DNA from: Candidatus Cloacimonadota bacterium
Lineage (GTDB): Bacteria; Cloacimonadota; Cloacimonadia; JGIOTU-2
Assembly (NCBI GenBank): GCA_030613025.1
Contig: JAUWMT010000004.1
Location: forward strand, 1-64,000
Length of the DNA: 64,000 nt
Reading direction: 5' to 3'
Shown here: positions 19,646-30,181 of the stretch, piece after piece
Numbering within the stretch: the first letter of the stretch is position 1
How the letters are laid out: the number at the start of each line of letters is the position of its first letter
Notes under the pieces: model-generated
The model's input: the letters and a program-made list of their open reading frames with translations, nothing else
Database searches by the model: none
What the model was told of the DNA's origin: nothing
Position numbers and translations under genes: made by a program

Positions 19646-20977
19646 TTAAAAACTTACCTTTACTTTGAAATAAATTTCATCATTACCCTTCAAATTACTG
19701 AACATATTGCTTCCTTTTCCATCGATAATGTAAGCTCCAAACAACAATTCGATATTATCATACGGGCAATAAATTATTTCCGGATTTGCAACGAATCCAT
19801 AATTGTTTTTATAATCATCCCAATCGGTTACAGAAATTGCTCCACCGATTGGAACAATTTTCAATTCATCATTAAAGAATTTCTTTTCAATGCGAAGAGT
19901 TAAATAATCATTCAGGTCATCATTTCCTCTTTCGTGAATAAAACCGTGTAGAAATTGAGTATTCAGATATATTCCATTTTTGAAAGTATAATCTCCACCA
20001 ATAACGAATTTGCAATACGGATCATTTTTCAAGGCAATTGATTTTGTTATGGAATCCCCAACTATAGTCTGCATTTCAACTTCATTAGGAATCGTGAGAG
20101 CAGCTTCTCCCCAAATTCCAACATCGAGAAGACTGCCAGCAAAGTCGGCACCAATAATCTGCATTTTTGGATAGATCATCTCTACTGACGCATCTACAGT
20201 TCCCAATGTATCGACAGGATTAATAATTACTTTATTAAGCAAAGGTAAATCGTCTCTGCCGTAATAATAACTTACCGATAGATCATAATCGAATAAATTA
20301 GTGCCAATCTTAAAGGCTGCCTGCGACGATTCTGTAAATTTTTGTTCCGGTAAGATTATTTTGTCCCAATACTTACGAAGCGTCATTCCCTCCGGAAATT
20401 CCATCGGTTCGGATAGAGCAGAAGCAAAAATGCCGGAAGGTAAAACTGCCGGAGTAAAGGTAGGCACATATACTCCGGAAAAAGTGAAATTTTCCAAGTA
20501 ATAAGTTGCCAAAACAGAATTTACGCCCGATTGTTCACCAAAATTGAAAATATCTTCCAGATCTTCAGGGCAAATATTGCTAGTCGGATTCAGTCTGTCC
20601 GCAGTTCCCCAAGTAATTATCTGACGTCCGATCCTGACATCCAAATCTTGTAAGCCAAACTGGTATAGATCAAGATATGCTTCCCGAAATTCTAATTGCC
20701 ATTTATCGACTTTATCTTTGCTCTGCAAATCTGCTGCTTGATATATTTCAGGAAAGCCGAATCCTCTTAAACGAACTTCACTGAATAGATGATAATTGTC
20801 GGAATAAGAACCTTCAAATTTGAGCCCTAATTGATTTTCATTCCATGTAAAAGAATTATCATCTATGAGCATACGGTTATCTGTTTTCAGATATCCATTG
20901 ATACTGAAATCTGCTTGAGCATAAGAATTGCTGAATATCGCAACTAATATGCTGATGAATAGAATTATTTTTTTCAT
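19646..20977 (-). CDS. Outer membrane beta-barrel (DUF1302/porin-like)
   Basis: Signal peptide; FREAYLDLYQFGLQDLDVRIGRQIITWGTADRLNPTSNICPEDLEDIF; C-terminal IYFKVKVSF. Confidence 0.8.
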   Translation of the reverse strand: MKKIILFISILVAIFSNSYAQADFSINGYLKTDNRMLIDDNSFTWNENQLGLKFEGSYSDNYHLFSEVRLRGFGFPEIYQAADLQSKDKVDKWQLEFREAYLDLYQFGLQDLDVRIGRQIITWGTADRLNPTSNICPEDLEDIFNFGEQSGVNSVLATYYLENFTFSGVYVPTFTPAVLPSGIFASALSEPMEFPEGMTLRKYWDKIILPEQKFTESSQAAFKIGTNLFDYDLSVSYYYGRDDLPLLNKVIINPVDTLGTVDASVEMIYPKMQIIGADFAGSLLDVGIWGEAALTIPNEVEMQTIVGDSITKSIALKNDPYCKFVIGGDYTFKNGIYLNTQFLHGFIHERGNDDLNDYLTLRIEKKFFNDELKIVPIGGAISVTDWDDYKNNYGFVANPEIIYCPYDNIELLFGAYIIDGKGSNMFSNLKGNDEIYFKVKVSF

Positions 20978-21001
20978 AATAAATTTCTCTTTTTATCTTC
21001 T

Positions 21002-21091
21002 CGTTACCAAGCCCCTGCTTGGTAACGCAATTTGTTGTGAAACCCTGTTTCACATTTTGTAATTATGTTCCCAAAGAGGGCTTTGGGAACA
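21002..21091. repeat. Composite palindromic repeat, second copy of the 6653-6722 type with an extra hairpin
   Basis: CGTTACCAAGCCCCTGCTTGGTAACG (21002-21027, identical to 6653-6678), GTGAAACCCTGTTTCAC, TGTTCCCAAAGAGGGCTTTGGGAACA (21066-21091). Confidence 0.85.
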
Positions 21092-21121
21092 AGAATCGGT
21101 AATGGTCGGTGTTTCATGATT

Positions 21122-21157
21122 CAATCATTGCGAAGGTCTTCGACCATTCGCAAGGTT
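21122..21157 (-). repeat. AACCTTGCGAATGGT-N5-ACCTTCGCAATGRTTG repeat
   Basis: Minus strand AACCTTGCGAATGGTcgaagACCTTCGCAATGATTG; other copies at 34040 and 58654. Confidence 0.8.
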
Positions 21158-21166
21158 TTGGATAAT

Positions 21167-21913
21167 CTATTTAGCTCTTTTTAGATTTCTTTTAGTGAAA
21201 ATCTTATCTGAAAGACCTTTATCCAATTCTATTTTTTCAGTGATCATTTTGGTGCTGTGCTGTTTCTTTATATCTGTCATTTCTGCTTCTGATGCAATCC
21301 AATATTCACCGTGTTTTTTGATGTTTCGACTTTCAAATAATTTCCAAAGAGTTGAATTCTTATCATAAAATTCCACTTTTACAGGATAAAAATTATCCTG
21401 CCTTACCCACATTTTCAGTTTGCTGTAACTCTTTTCCACACCCGGTTTGGGAATAAGTTCGAGAATATACAGAATATCGGTTTTTTCTAGAAGAGTGGCA
21501 TCATGTTCTTCTGCATATTTGCTGGCACTCATATCGTCATAACTAAAATCGGTTCCTGCAAAATTATCATTTTTGATGTGAGAAGCGATTCGTCTTACCT
21601 TATTAAATGCAGGAAGGTATATATACTGAATATCATCAGGAAGTGATAAAAAGCTGACGCCTTTCTGGTCTGCCGGTGAGAGAAAGCGTACTAAACGCAT
21701 TTCATCACCTTTCTGATACATCTTCATCTCTCGAATTTTCTCATTTCCGCCTTTGTCCGTTAAGGTCATTTTCAGGGATATTTCCTGATCTTGCGGTGCA
21801 TTCACGACTGCATCTGCATTTTTGAGAATGTCTTCTGCTAAGTGTGTTTGAGCATAAACGCTTCCACATGCCAAAATCAGAAGCATTGTAATGGTTATTG
21901 CCTTTTTTTTCAT
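21167..21913 (-). CDS. Outer membrane lipoprotein-sorting (LolA-like) protein
   Basis: Signal peptide; EMKMYQKGDEMRLVRFLSPADQKGVSFLSLPDDIQYIYLPAFNKVRRIASHIKNDNFAGTDFSYDDM. Confidence 0.87.
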   Translation of the reverse strand: MKKKAITITMLLILACGSVYAQTHLAEDILKNADAVVNAPQDQEISLKMTLTDKGGNEKIREMKMYQKGDEMRLVRFLSPADQKGVSFLSLPDDIQYIYLPAFNKVRRIASHIKNDNFAGTDFSYDDMSASKYAEEHDATLLEKTDILYILELIPKPGVEKSYSKLKMWVRQDNFYPVKVEFYDKNSTLWKLFESRNIKKHGEYWIASEAEMTDIKKQHSTKMITEKIELDKGLSDKIFTKRNLKRAK

Positions 21914-21981
21914 TTTTGTATCCTTTGTTTTTTTTTATCTTTTTTAAGGGTTTTGCATAATTGGTGAATTTTTATCAACCA

Positions 21982-22066
21982 ACCTCATCCCCTATCCCTT
22001 CTCCTAAAAAGAGAAGGGGGAATTCTGACTTCCTCTCCTTTTTTAGGAGAGGATTGAGGTGAGGTA
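21982..22066. repeat. Inverted repeat, CCTCATCCCCTATCCCTTCTCC...GGAGAGGATTGAGGTGAGG type
   Basis: Two hairpins (CTTCTCctaaaaaGAGAAG; CTCTCCttttttaGGAGAG) within an outer inverted repeat in the intergenic gap. Confidence 0.75.
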
Positions 22067-22093
22067 AAAAACGCTCCATTTTGCAGAACTCAT

Positions 22094-23035
22094 TTATTTT
22101 TCTTTTAAAATTTTTTCGGCAGCATGATATCCTTTTTCGATTATTTTTTCTGCATTGTAAAATTCAAACATATTTACGCTATCAACTTCCGGTTCGATCA
22201 AAACATCTGGTTTGTATAATTCGATAGATTGCTTTATCATTTTTTCTTGAGCTATCTTAATCGATTGATTGAATATTTTTTTCATGCTGGGTAGATCTTC
22301 TTTCTCTTTGTGTTTGATGAAATTCCTTATCCATTTCTTATCGACAATCAAGTCTTCGAGTTTTCTTTGCAGAGTAGGAATAATTTCGAGAGGTTTCTCT
22401 AAATTTATTTTATTGTCACTCTTTTTATCGCGTTTAATGTCCGACATGTTTTTTGACGACAAAACATTAACTGCAATAATATGATTTGCACCCATTTCAC
22501 TTGCTACATTAATTGGAACAGGACTAACGAGACCGCCGTCAACGAGAATAATATTATTCCAGATTACCGGTTGAAATACAATAGGGATTGAAATACTGGC
22601 ACGAATTGCTTCTACGAGATCGCCTTTACTAAAATGGATTTCCTGCCCTGTGAGCAGATCGGTTGCTAATGCCGTAAAAGGAATTTGTAGATTTTCTATC
22701 TTTTTTTCACCTAATATTGAGGTTAAAAATTCCTGAACTTTTGTTCCTGAGACCAAACCTGATTTGCCAAATCCGGGTGAAAAAAGCTTTGCAGTGGATG
22801 CCAGATCGGCTTCCAAAGCTATATCCTCAATCTCTTTGATACTTAATCCGCCGGCGTAAGCACCTCCGATCAAAGCTCCAATACTTGAACCGGCAATAAA
22901 ATCAATTTTTACATTCATTTCTTCTAAATATTTTATAACGCCGATATGAGATAGCCCTTTTGCGCCACCGCAGCCAAGAACCAAACCCACTTTTTTCTTT
23001 TTAAAGTGCTTCATCAATTTGTCTTTCCATTCCAT
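22094..23035 (-). CDS. Patatin-like phospholipase (RssA-like)
   Basis: GLVLGCGGAKGLSHIGVIKYL, GSSIGALIGGAYAGG, VDGGLVSPVPI. Confidence 0.93.
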   Translation of the reverse strand: MEWKDKLMKHFKKKKVGLVLGCGGAKGLSHIGVIKYLEEMNVKIDFIAGSSIGALIGGAYAGGLSIKEIEDIALEADLASTAKLFSPGFGKSGLVSGTKVQEFLTSILGEKKIENLQIPFTALATDLLTGQEIHFSKGDLVEAIRASISIPIVFQPVIWNNIILVDGGLVSPVPINVASEMGANHIIAVNVLSSKNMSDIKRDKKSDNKINLEKPLEIIPTLQRKLEDLIVDKKWIRNFIKHKEKEDLPSMKKIFNQSIKIAQEKMIKQSIELYKPDVLIEPEVDSVNMFEFYNAEKIIEKGYHAAEKILKEK

Positions 23036-23045
23036 AATTATTTCC

Positions 23046-25991
23046 TCATTTTTTATCTTTAAAATTATTCACTTTCTGTTTTATGTTTGCTTTGATATTT
23101 ATTGCCCGTCTCAACGCCATATGTTTCAAGTCTCCAATGAAGGAAGCGTGTGTGATCAAAAGAAGTGAAGGCAAAAATGTTAAGGATGCTGTAGCACTAA
23201 CTACCATTGTAAGTGCAATTAACCAGCCGAATCTTTGCATCGGAACAATACTACCCAATAATAATGTCAGGAAACCGAGCATTACAGAAAAAGCATTAAT
23301 TATGATGCCTTTACCAGTTGTTTGTAATGTGGTTTCAAGAGCATTTTCCACGCTGTTTTTCTTGCCGATCTCAAAATGAAAACGGTTATTAAAGTGAATT
23401 GTATAATCGATTCCAATTCCCACGGCAACACTCCCGATCATCACCGTGGCAGCATCTAAGGGGATTTTAAAAATCCACATAATTGCAAAATTGAAAAGAA
23501 CAGTGAGAACAATTGGCAAAATGGAAATCAAACCACCAATGAACGATTTGAACTGAATTGCTAACAAAATAAACACAAGTCCAATCGCAAAAAGAAGACT
23601 GTATGTCTGGCTGGAAACGATGTTGTTGTCGATGTCTTTATAAATTATCGGCATACCTGTTTGCTGTAAATCGAGAGAGATCGTTGGATTCTGATCATCT
23701 TTATTTATGTTTTTAAATTTTGTATTGGAAATGAAGATTTGAGTGTCATTAATTTCCCAGACATCACCGATCAGATTCTTTTTAAAATCAGGATTTTGCT
23801 GAATATCTTTTGAGAATAACGGGGTTATTTCTTTTATCAGGCTATTAACTTTATTCCATTTTATCTCATTCTCGATGATAGATACAATCGACATCGCTGC
23901 ATAATCCAGCATTTCAGGATCATCTTCATAATATGAATTTGGAACAATTTTCTTTAAGTTAGAAACAATTCCTTTTTCAGAATGATCCTGATTTTTCTCA
24001 AAATATTTCAGGAGAGAATTTATCACTTTATTCTGCAGAGCTGAAGATTCTATCAGCAGATCACTGTCCTCGTCATTCATATAATCTACCAATTTAATAG
24101 TTATGCTGGAAGTTGGAATTTCCTGATCATCTTGAGTTAGATGTTCATGCAGGATTTCTTCTAACGCATCTCGATCTTTTATTTCAAAACCATAATGAGT
24201 AGCATCATAAAAAATCATATTAGAAATATTTACCACTCTTTTTTGATTTATCTCTTTTAGATTGGAATTTGCTTCTGTTAAATCTATCGTCAAAATATCA
24301 GAATTTATATTTTCGGAAATAAACCGATCTATTTGGCCAGTTATTAGATTTGCTTTTTTTGTATTAACAGTTCCCAGTTTTGCCTGAATTAATCCTTCAT
24401 TATTTTGCGAATTGATTAATTGTGGGAGAATTTCATTTCCCTCTAAAAAGAACCAGAGATTTGCCACTCCTTCGCGGGTTTCGGGGATGCAATAACTGTC
24501 ATTCATCACATCGTTCATTTCGCAGATCAGATCGGCAATAGATTGAGGACTGTTCACATCCGGCAAACTTTTCAAGTATTTTTCCAATTTTACAATCTCT
24601 TTTAAGACAGCAGGTTCCTGCAGATCACCTTTTACTAAGATCTGGATAGGAATGGAACCGCCGAGTTTTGATTCCATCATATCCTCTGCCTGACGAATTT
24701 CACTATCCTTCTTAAAATAATCCACCATATTTACTTCTCTGCTAATATTGAAAATAGAAAAAATGCCGATTGCACAAATAGAGAATCCTACAAGCACGAT
24801 TCCAACTTTTCTTTTTATAATGACTCCACTTAACCTTTTCATAAAACGATTCGTTGAGGTGTATTGGGTAGATTTCTGATTCTTTCTGATTTTAGGCGGA
24901 GGCATAAATGAAAGCAAAGCCGGCAAAAAAGTGATTGAAACAATAAAGGCGAACATAACTCCGATTGCCGTGAAAATTCCGAATTCTTTGATAATCGTTA
25001 GATTAGAAACTAAAAATGCCAAAAACCCGATGGATGTGGTCAATCCTGCCAGAAAAATCGGCACACCGACTTCGCTGATAGTATTTTTGATAGCTTCTAT
25101 TTTATTATCACCTTTGCGGATATCTTCTAAATATTTGTTTACCATATGAATTCCGTAAGCACTGCCTATAGCAAGCAGCAAGATAGGCATTCCGTCAGAA
25201 GCGATTGTAAGTTTGATCCCAAACAAAGACATTAGCCCCAAACCCCAGATTGTGCTGATGATCACAGTTGCGAGTGGTAATATCACTCCTCGCTTACTGC
25301 GGAAACTTATTGCCAAAGTTATGATCAATAAAAGAAGAACTACAGGAAGTAATTTGGCAACATCGGAATTAATAACATCTGTCAGATAAATCATCTGGAA
25401 GGGAATACCGGCAAAGTATAATTTTTCGTTTCCTTCTGTGGATTGAACCAATTCTTTCATTTCTCGCCCAACAACAAGCCGGTCTGCATCTTCATTTAAT
25501 CGGGCAATAACTACTGCTATAGTTCCATCATCCGAAACGATATTTCCACGATACATTTCTTTGGATAATGTGTAATTCTTGATTTTTCCCAACTCTTCTT
25601 TATTTGATGGAATATTTCGCTCATCAACCAATTTTCCGACTTCCAAGCCATCTTCCATCTTCTTAATATCGATAACATCTGTAAGACTGGTTACATAAGA
25701 TATTTCCGGCATTTCTTTCAATTGTTGAGTTATCGTGTTTATCCGGTTTAAGGTATTTGGATTGAACACATCATCTGTTTCCAAAGCGATCATTGCCAGA
25801 GAATTGCCTCCGAATTTATCTCCGACTTCATTGAATAAAACCACATTCGGATCTTCCTGCGGTAAGTATTCCAGGATGTCACTGCTTATTTCCAGTTTTC
25901 GTAACTGGAATGCCATAAATACTGTTATAATGATAGTTACAATAATTATCGGAACACGATATTTCAGCACCAATTCTGCGAATTTTCTCAT
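23046..25991 (-). CDS. RND/MMPL family transporter
   Basis: ~981 aa with two TM bundles; VMIGSVAVGIGIDYTIHFNNRF, LPILLLAIGSAYGIHMVNKY-like motifs. Confidence 0.93.
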   Translation of the reverse strand: MRKFAELVLKYRVPIIIVTIIITVFMAFQLRKLEISSDILEYLPQEDPNVVLFNEVGDKFGGNSLAMIALETDDVFNPNTLNRINTITQQLKEMPEISYVTSLTDVIDIKKMEDGLEVGKLVDERNIPSNKEELGKIKNYTLSKEMYRGNIVSDDGTIAVVIARLNEDADRLVVGREMKELVQSTEGNEKLYFAGIPFQMIYLTDVINSDVAKLLPVVLLLLIITLAISFRSKRGVILPLATVIISTIWGLGLMSLFGIKLTIASDGMPILLLAIGSAYGIHMVNKYLEDIRKGDNKIEAIKNTISEVGVPIFLAGLTTSIGFLAFLVSNLTIIKEFGIFTAIGVMFAFIVSITFLPALLSFMPPPKIRKNQKSTQYTSTNRFMKRLSGVIIKRKVGIVLVGFSICAIGIFSIFNISREVNMVDYFKKDSEIRQAEDMMESKLGGSIPIQILVKGDLQEPAVLKEIVKLEKYLKSLPDVNSPQSIADLICEMNDVMNDSYCIPETREGVANLWFFLEGNEILPQLINSQNNEGLIQAKLGTVNTKKANLITGQIDRFISENINSDILTIDLTEANSNLKEINQKRVVNISNMIFYDATHYGFEIKDRDALEEILHEHLTQDDQEIPTSSITIKLVDYMNDEDSDLLIESSALQNKVINSLLKYFEKNQDHSEKGIVSNLKKIVPNSYYEDDPEMLDYAAMSIVSIIENEIKWNKVNSLIKEITPLFSKDIQQNPDFKKNLIGDVWEINDTQIFISNTKFKNINKDDQNPTISLDLQQTGMPIIYKDIDNNIVSSQTYSLLFAIGLVFILLAIQFKSFIGGLISILPIVLTVLFNFAIMWIFKIPLDAATVMIGSVAVGIGIDYTIHFNNRFHFEIGKKNSVENALETTLQTTGKGIIINAFSVMLGFLTLLLGSIVPMQRFGWLIALTMVVSATASLTFLPSLLLITHASFIGDLKHMALRRAINIKANIKQKVNNFKDKK

Positions 25992-26062
25992 TGATTTTCT
26001 CCTACATATCCATTTTTTATATTTTTTTTCGTGAATTTTATTTTGATTAATATCTTCATCAA

Positions 26063-26500
26063 TTATGGCAATTGATAAAGTGTTGTAATGTCAATATTTT
26101 CTAAATCATCTCCCTTGTTGATATGGAGAGTTTGTGGAATCGTAACACCTGTAAGTGTATCAACCACACCATAATAGCCAACTCTATCAGTATCAAGATC
26201 GAAAATAAAGTTATGATTAGCATCATCAATAGCTGCTACATAATGGTCGCCAGCACTTACTGCAACCATTGTATAATTTCCATTAGAATTTGTTATCATT
26301 CCATTGGAAAGCGAAATACCCTGGGTTACTTCATCCCCTGCTTCTAATAATATGACATAGGCACCTGAAACTGGCTCTCCATCATTGCTTACGTTCCCTG
26401 AAATAGTTGTAGTTATCGCTTTCACGATATCGTCACAACCGGATATTGTGATAACTATCAAAACTGCTAATACATAAAATCTTTTTTTCATTTTAATCAT
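26063..26500 (-). CDS. Lipoprotein with carboxypeptidase-regulatory-like domain
   Basis: Lipobox ITISGCDD; ISGNVSNDGEPVSGAYVILLEAG...NSNGNYTMVAVSAGDHYVAAIDD. Confidence 0.75.
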   Translation of the reverse strand: MIKMKKRFYVLAVLIVITISGCDDIVKAITTTISGNVSNDGEPVSGAYVILLEAGDEVTQGISLSNGMITNSNGNYTMVAVSAGDHYVAAIDDANHNFIFDLDTDRVGYYGVVDTLTGVTIPQTLHINKGDDLENIDITTLYQLP

Positions 26501-26511
26501 CCTTTTTTTGT

Positions 26512-27132
26512 TTAAGATAGCTCTGCTCTATCTTTTATTGCTTTAATGTTGATTCTTAGAGGAGACAGATACAATGGAAATTCCATCTCCGGTTTTTTAT
26601 TGATCAAAAATTTTGCAGCACCTGTAAAGTTGTCTCCATCAACTTCCTTTGTCCGAAAAAGCACAACACGCTTCCCTTGGTCAATCGGAATTAATTTATA
26701 ACGCCCTGTCTCCCTATTTATTTCGGTATCTATGATAATAAGTTCGGGTTTTTTTAAAATATATTTGGTAGTATATCTAACAGTAGAACCAATAACCATA
26801 AATTTAAATTCTACAGCAGATTCAACTGTAATCTCATTATTGTCTTTCTTTATAATTTTACAATCTTTATGTCCTGGTATAAATTCAGGATAGTTTTCAA
26901 AATCAGTTAATACCTTCCATACTTTATCCAACGGTGCATCAATTAGGATAGCCAATGTTATGTATTTAATTTCTCCATTTATTTCTTCAAGATGAATTAA
27001 TTCACCTTTGTTTAGTAATATTTTTAAAGTTGATTCATCCAATTCTTGCTCTAATATATTTGCAAAAGTACTATTTGCAACCAAAATAATTAAACTCATG
27101 GTTAATATAATTGCTGATGTTTTTTTAATCAT
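26512..27132 (-). CDS. SRPBCC (START/cyclase-dehydrase-like) exported protein
   Basis: Signal peptide; IDAPLDKVWKVLTDFENYPEFIPGHKDCKIIKKD. Confidence 0.82.
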   Translation of the reverse strand: MIKKTSAIILTMSLIILVANSTFANILEQELDESTLKILLNKGELIHLEEINGEIKYITLAILIDAPLDKVWKVLTDFENYPEFIPGHKDCKIIKKDNNEITVESAVEFKFMVIGSTVRYTTKYILKKPELIIIDTEINRETGRYKLIPIDQGKRVVLFRTKEVDGDNFTGAAKFLINKKPEMEFPLYLSPLRINIKAIKDRAELS

Positions 27133-27542
27133 TATTTATTATCCTCTTTTTTAAATATATACTTCTCATTTGCAAAAAAGCTAAAAATTCCGGAAAAACA
27201 TAATGCTATAACATTACAGATAACGATATGAAAATGGAAAAGTTCATTGATTACAGCTAATAATCCTATTTTCAAGACAAGAGAAATTAATAATGCAAAA
27301 TTATAACCTAGAAAAAGTCTTAAAAAATCAGATCTATCATTATGAACTCTATGATTCCATATCCAGAAATAGCAGATAATATAGGTTACAACAATTCCTA
27401 ATTCATAGGAGATTGCCGGAGATAATATATATTTTGTGAAATAGGAATGAAAAAAAAGTGTTGTAAGTAACCATAACATAGATGTATCGACAATTGCTCC
27501 GGCAACTCCTCTTATTACAAACTTTATGAAATTTTGCAGCAT
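27132..27542 (-). CDS. GtrA family membrane protein
   Basis: FIKFVIRGVAGAIVDTSMLWLLT...ISYELGIVVTYIICYFWIWNHRV. Confidence 0.87.
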   Translation of the reverse strand: MLQNFIKFVIRGVAGAIVDTSMLWLLTTLFFHSYFTKYILSPAISYELGIVVTYIICYFWIWNHRVHNDRSDFLRLFLGYNFALLISLVLKIGLLAVINELFHFHIVICNVIALCFSGIFSFFANEKYIFKKEDNK

Positions 27543-27645
27543 ATTAATTCACTAATTCAGGCAATGATTTTTCTTAAATAAACAACAACCGCTTCCTCAA
27601 GGAATTTCTTTGATATGCCGGAATTTGATAGAGGGTTAATTTTTT

Positions 27646-29037
27646 TCATTCTAAATAATCGGCATTAAACAAAGTTATCCAATCGCCTTCTTGCCATGCT
27701 TTATCATATATCTTCTTTACTCCTTTAGCATATTTATCCAATTCATCTTTAAATGGGGATGAAAAAAGGCAATCTCCCCCTGGATATGATGGATGGGCAC
27801 CAAATCTTTTTACATGTTCCCGTAAAATTTCAGGACGGTCAACTACCATACAAGGACGAAGAAGATTTCCATCGTATGGAATACCTTCTCTTATTGCCTT
27901 AAAAAATGGTGATTTCAGTGCCTCGGTTATTGTTTTATTTCTAATATTATCAATGGCAAACTGGGCAAATGCACAGGGTTCAATATCACCAAGTGGATTT
28001 ATATGCAGATATGATTTCCCACCAGCCATACAACCATTCATTAAAGGACCATCATTCCAGAAATCGACAAGAAAAATTGGTTTTGTATTCCTTAATTTAT
28101 AAATTCTTTTCCGTAAATAATTTCTCTGCTCAGGTGTAATCATTAGAGAGGTATCGGGATTTCTTCCAATGGGAATATACTGAAAATACCATCCATTCAA
28201 ACAACCTTTTTCAATTAGATCATCAATAAATTCATCAGAAGTTATTTCCTCTACATTGTAGCGGGTAGCGGTCACTGAAAAACCAAAAGGGACTCCTTCA
28301 TTTTTCAGATTATTCATTGCCTTTATTCCCTTTCTATAAACACCTTTTCCCCTTCTTGAATCAGTTTTTTCTTCACCGCCTTCTACACTTATCATCATAG
28401 CAGCATTACCTATTTCACCAAGTCTTTTTGCTACTTCTTCACTGATCAGTGTCGCATTTGTATAAATCTGGAAGTATACATCAGGATATTTTTCATAAAG
28501 ATCAAAAAGGTCTTTTCTGATAAATGGTTCCCCACCAGTAATTGTAATAAAGTTGACCCCCATCTCTCTTACTTCTTCAATAATTCTTTCTAACAAGCAC
28601 ATTTCAAGGTCAGGAACTTTTTGGAATTTTCCAGCCCAGCATCCTTCACAGCGGAGATTACACTTCATTGTTGGACTAACCACTATGTTTGTAGGACCTT
28701 CAAAACCTTCTCTTTTGGCAAATTTGTTTTTCTTTTTCTTCCAGTATAATGCTTTTAAAAATATATTCATAAAAAGCAGATTCCTGCAATGTGGATTTAA
28801 TTCGCCATTTATTCTTTTTATCCACCTTTTTACAGGATGTTTCGCTTCACCCAATTTTTTGAAATAGTCAAATTGCTCTTTGCCTTCCTTCGTTCCTCCA
28901 AGAATCAATGCCAGTTTTTGCATAATTTCTATTTCCCTGATAAAATTCTTATCTGAGGAATTTACAACAAGTTTAATTGCCTGATTCTCCATTAACTCCA
29001 TCAAGTGGTTTTTTATTTTTTTAACCTCTTTTTTCAT
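27646..29037 (-). CDS. Radical SAM/SPASM protein
   Basis: MKCNLRCEGCWAG (CxxxCxxC), ITITGGEPFIRKDL, C-terminal Cys-rich SPASM (MNGCMAGG...IEPCAFAQF...RPCMVVDRPEI). Confidence 0.93.
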   Translation of the reverse strand: MKKEVKKIKNHLMELMENQAIKLVVNSSDKNFIREIEIMQKLALILGGTKEGKEQFDYFKKLGEAKHPVKRWIKRINGELNPHCRNLLFMNIFLKALYWKKKKNKFAKREGFEGPTNIVVSPTMKCNLRCEGCWAGKFQKVPDLEMCLLERIIEEVREMGVNFITITGGEPFIRKDLFDLYEKYPDVYFQIYTNATLISEEVAKRLGEIGNAAMMISVEGGEEKTDSRRGKGVYRKGIKAMNNLKNEGVPFGFSVTATRYNVEEITSDEFIDDLIEKGCLNGWYFQYIPIGRNPDTSLMITPEQRNYLRKRIYKLRNTKPIFLVDFWNDGPLMNGCMAGGKSYLHINPLGDIEPCAFAQFAIDNIRNKTITEALKSPFFKAIREGIPYDGNLLRPCMVVDRPEILREHVKRFGAHPSYPGGDCLFSSPFKDELDKYAKGVKKIYDKAWQEGDWITLFNADYLE

Positions 29038-29065
29038 ATCAAATCCTCATTTTTAAAATGTGTTT

Positions 29066-30181
29066 TCATATTTCCATTTCATAAATTCTATATTTCTTAT
29101 AGATCTTTGCACCAATCGCTATCTCAAACTGGTTTATTAAATCATTATCTTCTAAAATCCAGCTGTGTTCACCCCATTTGTAACCTAATCGTACAGCATT
29201 CATTTCTGTCTCATAATACAAAACAGCAACTATTCCTGTGTTGCGATATTCTTTTTTAACTCCACCGATAAGTGAGCGTGTTCCATCAATTTTCTTCTTA
29301 TAATGAAGGAACTTCAAAATTTCAACTGGTCCTAATCTACCATTTAATTTTTTCAATACTTGATTTATATCAGGTATTGTAACAGAAACTCCTAACGGCT
29401 GATTATCAATTTCAGCAAATAAACCCAGTTCTGGTTCGGCAAATTGTTTAAACTTTTTTGCGGATAAATCCATCTCCTTATCTGTCATTGGGACAAATCC
29501 CCAGTTCTTTTCCCAGGCGGAATTATAAATATCTTTAAGAAATTGAGTATCTCTTTTGAAGTTTTTCATATCAAAAGGGCGAATTTTCACTCCTGTTTTC
29601 TTCTTTATTCTTTCTACTATCTTTTCAATCCGTTCAGGAACACCATCTTCTGTTTTTTTTATGAAAGCATTAAGGTCTTTTGCTTTATGAAAACCATATC
29701 GTTCCGCAAACTCTAAATAGTAAGGTAGTGTATAAGGCATCATTACTGTCGGTGGTTTATCAAACCCTTCCAAAAGAAATCCACATTCATCATTTAAGCT
29801 TGGACTTGCCGGTCCACGCATAATGTTCATCCCATTTAGTTGTAGCCATCCTTTTGCCTCATCCCATAATAATCGTGCTACTTCAAATTCATTTATACAT
29901 TCAAAAAAACCAAAAAATCCAGTTTTTTCCTGATGGAAATTATTATGATTATCATCAATAATAGCCACAATTCTTCCAATAGGTTCACCATCTTTTCGGG
30001 CTAAAAATATTTTCTTCCTTGCATGCTCCCAAAAAGGATTTTTATTCTTATTAAGAGTGTCTCTTACTTCACTTAAAAGAGGTGGAACCCAATATGGATT
30101 ATTTTTATAGATTTTCCATGGCAATTTAAGAAAGGGTTTCACGTCTTTTATGGTTTTTAATTGAACAATCTCAATATTCAT
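29066..30181 (-). CDS. GNAT-like acyltransferase (~371 aa)
   Basis: FWEHARKKIFLARKDGEPIGRIVAIIDDNHNNFHQEKTGFFGFFECINEFEVARLLWDEAKGWL. Confidence 0.78.
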   Translation of the reverse strand: MNIEIVQLKTIKDVKPFLKLPWKIYKNNPYWVPPLLSEVRDTLNKNKNPFWEHARKKIFLARKDGEPIGRIVAIIDDNHNNFHQEKTGFFGFFECINEFEVARLLWDEAKGWLQLNGMNIMRGPASPSLNDECGFLLEGFDKPPTVMMPYTLPYYLEFAERYGFHKAKDLNAFIKKTEDGVPERIEKIVERIKKKTGVKIRPFDMKNFKRDTQFLKDIYNSAWEKNWGFVPMTDKEMDLSAKKFKQFAEPELGLFAEIDNQPLGVSVTIPDINQVLKKLNGRLGPVEILKFLHYKKKIDGTRSLIGGVKKEYRNTGIVAVLYYETEMNAVRLGYKWGEHSWILEDNDLINQFEIAIGAKIYKKYRIYEMEI

